From Aliiroseovarius sp. F47248L (GTDB taxonomy: Bacteria; Pseudomonadota; Alphaproteobacteria; Rhodobacterales; Rhodobacteraceae): DNA of 64,000 nucleotides. The DNA is taken from positions 2,108,001 to 2,172,000 of the forward strand of contig NZ_JALKBF010000001.1 in the NCBI RefSeq assembly GCF_023016085.1, in the 5' to 3' direction. Position numbers and translations under genes: made by a program. Below, piece after piece: positions 57,650 through 64,000 of the stretch; position 1 is the stretch's first letter; each line of letters opens with the position of its first letter. The notes below the pieces were generated by a model, which was not told the origin of the DNA, did no database searches, and worked only from the letters and a program-made list of their open reading frames with translations.

Positions 57650-58785
57650 GTTGCGGCCTCATCATCCAGCCGATCCTCTTCAAGCAGCATCAGCTTTGAA
57701 CCCGGTGCACCGCCCTTGAAACGCCCGATCATATGTGCCACCCGGCGGCAAGATGCCTCGTCGCCGATGGTGATGCGCAAGCAGTGTGGTAAGCCATAGC
57801 CTGCCACCATACGCACGATTATCCCTTGTTCCTGAAGGAACGCGTTACAGTCTTCGGCCTCTTCCGGGTTGGCGAAACGGGCCAGAATGAAATTGGCACA
57901 AGAGGTATCGGATGGCACACCCAGTTCGGCCAATGCTTCGGCCAACCATGACCGCAGCCGTGTGTTTTCCGACAGACAGCGGGCGACGTGATCACGGTCC
58001 TGCAAAGCGGCTACCGCGGCATCTTGTTGCGCCATCGAAAGGTTAAACGGCCCCCTCACGCGGTTCAGCACGTCAATCACATCGGGCGCGCCATAGCCCC
58101 AGCCAATCCGCAATCCGCCAAGACCATACATCTTCGAGAATGTCCGCGTCATGAACACGTTGTCGTATTTGTCAACAAGCCGCGCCCCGCCATCGAATCC
58201 ATCGACATATTCGACATAGGCCCCGTCGAGAACCAGCAGCACATGATCGGGCAGTTCGCGCGCCAGTCGCGCCAGTTCTGCCTGACTGACCATGGTGCCC
58301 GTCGGGTTGCCCGGATTGGTGACGAAGACAAGGCTGGTTAGTTCTGTGACGGCTTTTAAAATTTCGTCGACATCAACCATCCGCTCACGCTCGGGCACCT
58401 TCACCGGTATGGCACCTGCCGCCAAAGCCGAAATCTTGTACATGGAAAAGCCGTGTTCTGTATAGATCACCTCAGTTCCGGGACCAGAGTAGCACTGGCA
58501 CAGGAACGTGATGACCTCATCCGATCCGACCCCGCAGATGATCCGCGCGGGATCCAGTTTGTGGAGTGCTCCAATGGCGTTTCGCAACGGCGCGTGGTCG
58601 GTGTTTGGATAGCGATGCAACTCGCGCCCCGCCCGCTGAAACGCTTCAATCGCGTCTGGGCTTGGACCGAACGGGTTTTCGTTCGAGCTCAGCTTGATCA
58701 CGTTTGCCACACCAGCAACGCTGGAGGCGCCACCCACATAGGGCTTTATCTGCATGATCCCCGGTTGAGGTTCGATCTTTGTCAT
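57646..58785 (-). CDS. hisC: Histidinol-phosphate / aromatic aminotransferase
   Basis: 379 residues, fold-type I PLP enzyme. The PLP lysine lies in [28 protein letters not shown] near the N-terminus and NPGNPTGTM are family motifs. It converts imidazole-acetol phosphate in histidine synthesis; coupling with tyrC and no other his genes nearby suggests aromatic amino acids as substrates as well. Confidence 0.92.
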   Translation of the reverse strand: MTKIEPQPGIMQIKPYVGGASSVAGVANVIKLSSNENPFGPSPDAIEAFQRAGRELHRYPNTDHAPLRNAIGALHKLDPARIICGVGSDEVITFLCQCYSGPGTEVIYTEHGFSMYKISALAAGAIPVKVPERERMVDVDEILKAVTELTSLVFVTNPGNPTGTMVSQAELARLARELPDHVLLVLDGAYVEYVDGFDGGARLVDKYDNVFMTRTFSKMYGLGGLRIGWGYGAPDVIDVLNRVRGPFNLSMAQQDAAVAALQDRDHVARCLSENTRLRSWLAEALAELGVPSDTSCANFILARFANPEEAEDCNAFLQEQGIIVRMVAGYGLPHCLRITIGDEASCRRVAHMIGRFKGGAPGSKLMLLEEDRLDDEAAT

Positions 58786-58903
58786 CTTGGTGCTCCCCCT
58801 ACGAGGTGATTTACAGAGGTCGACGTGTCAGAGAAAGGGTGAAAGCGTCAGTTTGCACAATGTACGCGTGTCCTGAGGCTTCGCTGCATCTGCAACACAC
58901 ACG

Positions 58904-58933
58904 AAAAAACCCGCCCAAAAACCTGGGCGGGTT
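58904..58933 (-). terminator. Intrinsic terminator of rpsD
   Basis: AACCCGCCCA (58908-58917) and TGGGCGGGTT (58924-58933) pair over 10 bp with a 6-base loop; the minus strand continues with six T. It lies 29 bases after the rpsD stop. Confidence 0.9.
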
Positions 58934-58962
58934 CTGAAACTCGGCGCGTTGTTAAGCTGTGC

Positions 58963-59583
58963 TTAGTTCTTCGCGTAGAATTCGACGACCAGGTTCGGTT
59001 CCATCACGACCGGATACGGCACATCCGACAGGCTGGGCGTCCGGGTGAATGTTGCGGTCAGTTTCGAATGGTCAACTTCCAGATAATCCGGAACATCACG
59101 CTCGGGCAGTTGAATGGCTTCCAGAATGGCAGCCATTTGCTTGGAGCGGTCACGCACTTCGATCACATCACCTTCTTGAACGCGGTAAGAAGGAATGTTC
59201 ACTTTTTTGCCGTTTACACGCACATGGCCGTGGTTCACGAACTGGCGAGCCGCGAAAACGGTCGGTACAAACTTCGCGCGGTAAACGACAGCGTCCAGAC
59301 GGCGCTCCAGCAGGCCGATCAGGTTTTCACCGGTGTCGCCTTTGACACGCTCGGCTTCACCATAGATGCGACGGAATTGTTTTTCGGTCAGGTCGCCGTA
59401 ATAGCCCTTCAGCTTCTGCTTGGCGCGCAGTTGCAGACCGAAGTCCGACAGTTTGCCCTTGCGGCGCTGGCCATGTTGGCCGGGGCCGTATTCACGACGG
59501 TTTACCGGCGATTTGGGGCGACCCCAGATGTTTTCGCCCATGCGGCGATCAATTTTGTACTTGGCAGACGTGCGTTTGGTCAC
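58963..59583 (-). CDS. rpsD: 30S ribosomal protein S4
   Basis: 206 residues. [35 protein letters not shown]-type N-terminus and the S4 RNA-binding domain with [11 protein letters not shown] and [15 protein letters not shown] are diagnostic. It is a primary 16S rRNA binder in small-subunit assembly. AGGAG lies before ATG 59583. It stands alone as a single gene here. Confidence 0.98.
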   Translation of the reverse strand: MTKRTSAKYKIDRRMGENIWGRPKSPVNRREYGPGQHGQRRKGKLSDFGLQLRAKQKLKGYYGDLTEKQFRRIYGEAERVKGDTGENLIGLLERRLDAVVYRAKFVPTVFAARQFVNHGHVRVNGKKVNIPSYRVQEGDVIEVRDRSKQMAAILEAIQLPERDVPDYLEVDHSKLTATFTRTPSLSDVPYPVVMEPNLVVEFYAKN

Positions 59584-59673
59584 GGCTGATCTCCTTCATA
59601 AAAGTATCGAAGGGCGTTGTCCTTTGGCCGAAGCCCGACAGGCATCCCCTTGCAGGGGCCACCAACACCAATG

Positions 59674-59697
59674 AAAACCGGCCCCTTGCGGGACCGG
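59674..59697 (-). terminator. Terminator-like hairpin after the Hint gene
   Basis: CCGGCCCC (59678-59685) and GGGACCGG (59690-59697) pair with one mismatch around TTGC; the minus strand then has TTTTC. It could end the Hint transcript before rpsD. Confidence 0.65.
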
Positions 59698-59749
59698 ATT
59701 TGGGGCTTATAGCGTCGTGAGTGGTGGTGTCAACGCCCCGAACGTTGTG

Positions 59750-60811
59750 TCAGGCGATTTCTCCGCGCAAAATCGCGGCCTCGCCCCGGTTCAGGCTGCG
59801 GCGGGCAAAACCGCCATAGGCCATAGGATCGAAATCCAGTTGCGGGAACATCTCCACCAAACGGTTGCGTTGTTCTGTATCCAATGTGTCCAGATCCGCG
59901 TTAGCTGGATGGAAGCTTTCCGCCGGAACGCCGTTGGCCCAGACAACCTCGTGATTTTCCAATAGCACGTGATAATAAGTGATCTCGCGGATGGTGTAGT
60001 CAACCACCACACGTCGCTCATCCACCAGATCCCGCGCGGAAATCAGGACTTCGTCCTCATTGAACAGCTCTTGGGCGCGTTTTCCGTTCAGCAATATCTG
60101 ATGATGGCCTGAAACGATCAAATCCGCATCTGGCTGGCCAGAACGAATGGCCCCAGCCCGCAATCGGATCGGGCGCAGTTCCGGCATCGCGAACATACGC
60201 GCACCGGTGATGCGTTTCGTCCCGATCCACAGTACTTTCTGTGTACCGTTGTCTCGGGTTTGCAGCTCGTCGCCTTCCCGCAGATCTTCCACACACACTT
60301 CGCCAGAATGAGTGCGAAGTCGGGTGCTGGGCGCAAAACAAATAACGCCCGCCGGTTGTTCAATCAGCTGGTTCCGAGGCGTCGGTCGCATACTGGCGCG
60401 CACCACCCAGAAATCCGTGTTCTCTGGCGGCATTTCGCCCGCAAACATCAGAAGCACCTGATTGTCCGCGCCATCGATCAGAGTCGCAACATAACTTGCG
60501 TGGCCGTCCGTGACCTCAAACCCCATATTCAAATGATGACTGTTGACCGAATGCGACCCCAAGGGTCGTGAAGGGTCGATTGCTGCCCCGACCAGTTTGT
60601 ACACGCTGTGTGCTGCGCGCCTGCGCTGGTCCTGCTCTCCGCTTGCGCTCTCAAGATCGCGAAGTTCACGTGGACCGTCGACGCGCAACGGTGTTCCCGT
60701 CCAGCGCCAATTCGACCCCACGCCAAGCGACGTCACCGGCGCCGCCGGCAATCCGTCCACTTCTGTCTGCGACCATGAGATGACAAACGTGCCATTAAAG
60801 CCCGTTTCCAT
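59750..60811 (-). CDS. Hint-domain protein, free-standing
   Basis: 353 residues from ATG 60811 (METGFNGTFV). The N-terminal 150 residues are of unknown fold. A Hint (Hedgehog/intein) domain starts at C158 (VICFAPSTRLRTHSG, with VEDLREGDELQTRDNGTQKVLWIG) and includes VSGHHQILLNG near residue 240; it lacks a C-terminal extein. The Cys start and the His block suggest self-processing or autocatalytic cleavage competence. Rhodobacteraceae carry several such proteins, some linked to secreted RTX-type proteins; none lies here. The upstream 39-codon extension is rejected. Confidence 0.78.
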   Translation of the reverse strand: METGFNGTFVISWSQTEVDGLPAAPVTSLGVGSNWRWTGTPLRVDGPRELRDLESASGEQDQRRRAAHSVYKLVGAAIDPSRPLGSHSVNSHHLNMGFEVTDGHASYVATLIDGADNQVLLMFAGEMPPENTDFWVVRASMRPTPRNQLIEQPAGVICFAPSTRLRTHSGEVCVEDLREGDELQTRDNGTQKVLWIGTKRITGARMFAMPELRPIRLRAGAIRSGQPDADLIVSGHHQILLNGKRAQELFNEDEVLISARDLVDERRVVVDYTIREITYYHVLLENHEVVWANGVPAESFHPANADLDTLDTEQRNRLVEMFPQLDFDPMAYGGFARRSLNRGEAAILRGEIA

Positions 60812-60997
60812 GCCCGTTAACCTGCCATTTTTTGTTTTTATTGCCTCAAAGCTAGCATGGGTGATTCGCTTTGTTAAGAAATTTGTATACGTGACCTTCT
60901 GCCAGTTTCCGGCGCGATGAAATCGCAACAGTCTGGCTAACCTACTGTGATGTGTGTTGCCACCTACTATGGGGCGATTGCCAAGCCTCTAAAGAAC

Positions 60998-61016
60998 TGG
61001 TAACAAAACTTTACCA
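60998..61016. promoter_or_regulatory. Inverted repeat upstream of lldD
   Basis: TGGTAA (60998-61003) and TTACCA (61011-61016) are perfect 6-bp arms with 7 bases between, ending 18 bases before the lldD ATG. This could be an operator, or could simply hold the ribosome site region in a hairpin. The remaining divergent region (60812-61034) shows no gene. Confidence 0.35.
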
Positions 61017-61034
61017 ATTTTTTCGGAGCGCACC

Positions 61035-62201
61035 ATGCCAGTCATCACCGAGATCGAAGACCTTCGCCGCCTTTATGCCCGAAGGGTGCCAAAGATGTTC
61101 TATGATTATGCTGAAAGCGGCAGTTGGTCTGAGCAAACATTCCGCGAAAACAGCTCGGATTTCGACAAGCTCTATTTTCGGCAGCGCGTCGCTGTGGACA
61201 TGGACAATCGATCCACCCGGTCAACAATGTTGGGGCAGGACGTGGCAATGCCGATGGCGTTGGCACCGGTCGGCCTTACGGGGATGCAATGCGCCGATGG
61301 CGAGATCAAAGCCGCCCGCGCCGCCGAGAAATTCGGCGTGCCATATACACTGTCCACGATGTCGATCTGCTCGATCGAGGATGTGGCAGAACACACCAAC
61401 ACGCCCTTTTGGTTTCAGGTCTATACGTTGAAAGACGATGACTACATGCAGCGCCTGTTCGATCGCGCCCGCGCCGCCAACTGCTCGGCCATCGTGATAA
61501 CGGTAGATTTGCAGGTTCAGGGCCAACGACACAAGGACCTTAAAAATGGCTTGTCTGCACCGCCCAAGCTGACTCCCGCCTCTGTCGCCAACATGATGAC
61601 AAAAGTGCATTGGGGGCTTGGAATGCTGGGTACCAAGCGGCGGTTCTTTGGCAACATCGTGGGTCACGCGAAAGGCGTTTCAGATCCATCATCGCTCAGC
61701 TCCTGGACAGCCGAGGCTTTCGATCCGTCGCTGAACTGGGGTCGTATTCGTCAGTTCAAGAAAATGTGGGGCGGGCCAATCATCATCAAAGGCATCATGG
61801 AACCGGAAGATGCGGTTCAGGCGATGAATGTCGGAGCTGACGCCATCATTGTCTCGAACCATGGTGGGCGACAACTGGACGGCGCACTCAGCTCGATCCG
61901 AGCTCTGCCCGCTGTGCTTGATGCGGTTGGCGACAAAATCGAAGTACATCTGGACAGTGGTATCCGCTCGGGTCAGGACGCGTTGAAGGCGGTCGCGATG
62001 GGGGCTCAAGGCACCTATATCGGGCGCGCCTACACCTATGGGCTGGGGGCGATGGGTGAAGAAGGTGTGACCAAAGCGCTTGAGGTGATCCACAAGGAAA
62101 TGGACATCTCGATGGCGTTCTGCGGGCATACGGATATCAAAAATGTGGACCGATCCATACTGCGTATTCCCAAGGGTTTTGCAGGCGACTGGGAAGAATG
62201 A
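61035..62201 (+). CDS. lldD: L-lactate dehydrogenase (FMN-dependent, quinone)
   Basis: 388 residues. FMN-binding alpha-hydroxy-acid dehydrogenase: FYDYAESGSWSEQTFREN, VTVDLQVQGQRHKDLKNG and the catalytic histidine in IIVSNHGGRQLDGA, followed by DSGIRSGQDALKAVAMGAQ. It oxidises L-lactate to pyruvate at the membrane; glycolate oxidase-like relatives are possible. GGAG lies 7 bases before ATG 61035. Confidence 0.88.
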   Translation: MPVITEIEDLRRLYARRVPKMFYDYAESGSWSEQTFRENSSDFDKLYFRQRVAVDMDNRSTRSTMLGQDVAMPMALAPVGLTGMQCADGEIKAARAAEKFGVPYTLSTMSICSIEDVAEHTNTPFWFQVYTLKDDDYMQRLFDRARAANCSAIVITVDLQVQGQRHKDLKNGLSAPPKLTPASVANMMTKVHWGLGMLGTKRRFFGNIVGHAKGVSDPSSLSSWTAEAFDPSLNWGRIRQFKKMWGGPIIIKGIMEPEDAVQAMNVGADAIIVSNHGGRQLDGALSSIRALPAVLDAVGDKIEVHLDSGIRSGQDALKAVAMGAQGTYIGRAYTYGLGAMGEEGVTKALEVIHKEMDISMAFCGHTDIKNVDRSILRIPKGFAGDWEE

Positions 62202-62217
62202 TCCTGAGGAGGGCGGT

Positions 62218-62952
62218 TCAGAAATAACTTCTGACCAGCGCACCAGAGATCAGTGTCCAACCGTCAGCCACAACAAAAAATGCCAACTTGAACGGCAAAG
62301 ACACGATGGCAGGCGGCACCATCATCATGCCCATCGACATCAGGATCGCAGCAACAACGAGATCTATGACAAGGAACGGCAGGAACACCAGAAACCCGAT
62401 CTGGAAAGCCCGTTCGACTTCGGACAACAGAAAGGACGGCACCAGCAGGGACAAGGGTGCCTCATTGCCGACCGCAATATTAGCTGTTTGTTCCCGCAGA
62501 GCAGCGAGATGTTTAAAAGTCTCGGGGTCGATGCGGGCGGCCATGAATACGCGGAAAGGCTCGATCGCCGCCATGAAGGCTGGCTCAAGCGCAAGCACAC
62601 CATCTGAAAACGGCTTGCCGCCTTGTGTCCATGCCTCAATGAACACTGGCTCCATGATAAAATAGGTCAGAAACAGCGCGAGACTAACGATCAACATATT
62701 CGGAGGTGACTGCTGCAATCCGATCGCCTGCCTCAGAATGGACAGGACTGTTACAATGAAAGGAAAGCACGTCACCATGATTGCAAGACCGGGCACAAGA
62801 CTCAGCAGGGTGACAAGCACAAAAACCTGAATGGTCCGGGTCGCCAGCGAAGCTTCATCCCCAAGCGAAAGCGTGATGTCCTGCGCATAAGCAGAATCTA
62901 CTGTGCCGATCAGAATCACGGCAATTGCAAGTGCTACCGCTTGATAGCGCAT
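62218..62952 (-). CDS. fliP: Flagellar biosynthetic protein FliP
   Basis: 244 residues from ATG 62952 (MRYQAVALA), which starts a signal peptide ending near DSAYAQ; an ATG at 62976 sharing the fliN stop is the alternative. FliP signatures are SILRQAIGLQQSPPNML, YFIMEPVF, and the C-terminal FLPFLVIDLVVAAILMSMGM. It forms the core of the flagellar export gate with FliQ and FliR. Last of the fliF-fliH-fliN-fliP run here. Confidence 0.94.
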   Translation of the reverse strand: MRYQAVALAIAVILIGTVDSAYAQDITLSLGDEASLATRTIQVFVLVTLLSLVPGLAIMVTCFPFIVTVLSILRQAIGLQQSPPNMLIVSLALFLTYFIMEPVFIEAWTQGGKPFSDGVLALEPAFMAAIEPFRVFMAARIDPETFKHLAALREQTANIAVGNEAPLSLLVPSFLLSEVERAFQIGFLVFLPFLVIDLVVAAILMSMGMMMVPPAIVSLPFKLAFFVVADGWTLISGALVRSYF

Positions 62953-62975
62953 GATCTTCCCGCACCAGAAGCGCA

Positions 62976-63266
62976 TTATAGGCCAGATTTCAAGTCAGCG
63001 ACCTCAGTCAACCTGACCGCAAGACGTCCTTGGGGATCGCCTTCCAACTCCTCCAGTTCGCCGCGCGCGATCAGTTTGTCACCAACATACAACTCGACCG
63101 GATCTTCGATCCGTTTGTCCAGCGGCAGAACGGTGTTCTGTGTCAGTTGTAGCAGCTCTTTCACAGTGGGTCGCGCACGGCCGACCGAAATCGTGATTTC
63201 TATCGGGACTTGTACAAAGGGGTTTGCGGCACTGTCTGAGTTGGTAGATGTTTGGGTGTCAGCCAT
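62976..63266 (-). CDS. fliN: Flagellar motor switch protein FliN
   Basis: 96 residues. After a short polar N-terminus, VPIEITISVGRARPTVKELLQL and PLDKRIEDPVELYVGDKLIARGEL are the SpoA/FliN domain. It is part of the C-ring rotor switch. ATG 63266 overlaps the fliH stop, a sign of coupling. Confidence 0.93.
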   Translation of the reverse strand: MADTQTSTNSDSAANPFVQVPIEITISVGRARPTVKELLQLTQNTVLPLDKRIEDPVELYVGDKLIARGELEELEGDPQGRLAVRLTEVADLKSGL

Positions 63267-63864
63267 GTTCAAAAGCCTTCTCGTTTATTTCATACAGCGC
63301 CGTTACCGCGCTCTTAATCCGTGCCAACGCCGATGACAGGTCGATGCAGCGTTCAGATGATGATGATCGAAGAAACACCTGACCGTCCGGCAGCGTGTCA
63401 TCTTCAAACACCTGCAACGGCGTCTCATTAACGCGATCCATCAAGTGGTCGAGAACTTGCCGACTGCCAGAGGACACGCGCACTTCAATCGGCGTGTCGG
63501 CGGCTTGTTCAGCCAGCGGCATGATTTCGTCATTAATGACCTGGCTTAGCGCATCGCGCATGACTTCGGGCAGCAGTGTATCGACAATTGTGCGCAGTAA
63601 GGGTTCCAATGATCCAAGAACGTGGCTTCGCGCTTCGTGGAAAGTGAAACCAAGATCCACAAGGTTGCGGGCAAACTCAGCCTCAATGCGGTCTTTGTCA
63701 CCATCGGCTTCGTTCAGAGCATCGTCCCAACCAGCGCTGTACCCTGCTTCGTATGCGGTTAGTCGAACTTTTTCGAGCTCTGCGTCAGCGCCAGAACGAA
63801 TTCCTGAATTCGAAACAGACAAGTCAGATTGCTCAAAATCTTCCAAAGCCAGGGGTTTACTCAT
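63259..63864 (-). CDS. fliH: FliH-like flagellar assembly protein
   Basis: 201 residues from ATG 63864. The N-terminal part is acidic and variable, the middle AYEAGYSAGWDDALNEAD (the GxxxG-like helix of FliH) and the C-terminal half resembles the V-ATPase-E/FliH stator domain. It would hold the export ATPase FliI. The assignment is by position and pattern, since FliH is poorly conserved. ATG shares one base with the fliF stop. Confidence 0.68.
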   Translation of the reverse strand: MSKPLALEDFEQSDLSVSNSGIRSGADAELEKVRLTAYEAGYSAGWDDALNEADGDKDRIEAEFARNLVDLGFTFHEARSHVLGSLEPLLRTIVDTLLPEVMRDALSQVINDEIMPLAEQAADTPIEVRVSSGSRQVLDHLMDRVNETPLQVFEDDTLPDGQVFLRSSSSERCIDLSSALARIKSAVTALYEINEKAFEHG

Positions 63865-64000
63865 CACGCAAGCTCTTCATCTTCTTCCATCCAACCACGC
63901 AGGATTTCAACGGTATCCGACTGCCGCTCAGCGATCAGATTACGCAGCCGCTCCACCGGGTCTGGGTCAGCAATCTCTGACAGGTCTGTGTCAACGACCT
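63864..64000 (-). CDS. fliF: FliF C-terminal fragment (cut by window edge)
   Basis: 45 residues before the stop at 63864-63866. The acidic end with PVERLRNLIAERQSDTVEIL and RGWMEEDE fits the FliG-binding tail of FliF (the pattern RxLIxExP..VAxIIRxW). The MS-ring protein anchors the basal body in the inner membrane. The start lies outside the window. Confidence 0.72.
   Translation of the reverse strand, partial: VVDTDLSEIADPDPVERLRNLIAERQSDTVEILRGWMEEDEELA

Noticed and set aside
59750-60811. Intein inside a host protein
   Set aside because: There is no C-extein and the N-terminal part is not a known host protein; it is a free-standing Hint protein.

Overview
The window looks like chromosomal DNA of an alphaproteobacterium of the Rhodobacteraceae (roseobacter/Rhodobacter group). 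This rests on protein identity and gene order: mesaconyl-CoA hydratase beside sdhCDAB, ccoNOQP followed by ccoGHIS, fnrL divergent from hemN, an atpHAGDC operon without the Fo genes, and the run ChaC / DUF2125 / extensin / tyrC-hisC / rpsD. The DNA is moderately GC-rich and gene-dense. I found no rRNA, tRNA, CRISPR array, insertion sequence, prophage or clear pseudogene. Genes at both window edges are cut: a MaoC-type hydratase at the left and fliF at the right.

Layout. 0-5.7 kb: end of mesaconyl-CoA hydratase (ethylmalonyl-CoA pathway), then sdhCDAB, to which a ZIP-like metal transporter and a DUF3052 protein are coupled by overlapping codons. 5.7-9.5 kb: a LolD/FtsX-type ABC exporter divergent from a TesA-type lipase. 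9.7-21.8 kb: the microaerobic respiration block, with a LuxR-type regulator, ccoGHIS, ccoNOQP, a universal stress protein, fnrL and hemN. 21.8-25.7 kb: lipase-like hydrolase, Nudix protein and two exported proteins of unknown role. 25.8-29.2 kb: groESL under a CIRCE element, and a di-heme cytochrome c peroxidase. 29.2-41 kb: housekeeping and small enzyme genes (DUF2161, RibD-like reductase, Mn-pyrophosphatase, VOC protein, HAD phosphatase, MaoC dehydratase, ribF, Dabb, YcgN-like, threonine aldolase, alpha/beta hydrolase, DsbA-like isomerase, prs, H-type lectin, MFS pump). 41-46 kb: atpHAGDC. 46-51 kb: two methyltransferase-like genes, gloB, clpA. 51-54 kb: a proton-channel (ExbB/MotA-like) plus OmpA-like coiled-coil pair. 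54-62 kb: ChaC, DUF2125, extensin, tyrC, hisC, rpsD, Hint protein, lldD. 62-64 kb: flagellar fliF-fliH-fliN-fliP.

The clearest regulatory theme is oxygen. Five FNR-type palindromes lie upstream of ccoN, ccoG, the usp gene, cytochrome c peroxidase, and between fnrL and hemN; the fnrL product encoded here carries the cysteines and recognition-helix residues expected to read them. Together they describe an FnrL regulon that makes the high-affinity oxidase, its copper/Fe-S assembly factors, oxygen-independent haem synthesis and peroxide defence.

Less ordinary items: twin 12-bp palindromes before sdhC, a 28-bp perfect palindrome at the groEL stop inside a series of three hairpins, the ExbB/OmpA-like pair with a coiled coil apparently too long to span the periplasm as a straight rod, a free-standing Hint-domain protein, and a beta-helix/transmembrane exported protein. 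I did not find a convincing wholly new multi-gene system; the ExbB/OmpA-like pair is the best candidate for unexplained biology. Start codons were re-chosen by ribosome-binding site, overlap and family N-terminus wherever the longest reading frame looked too long.
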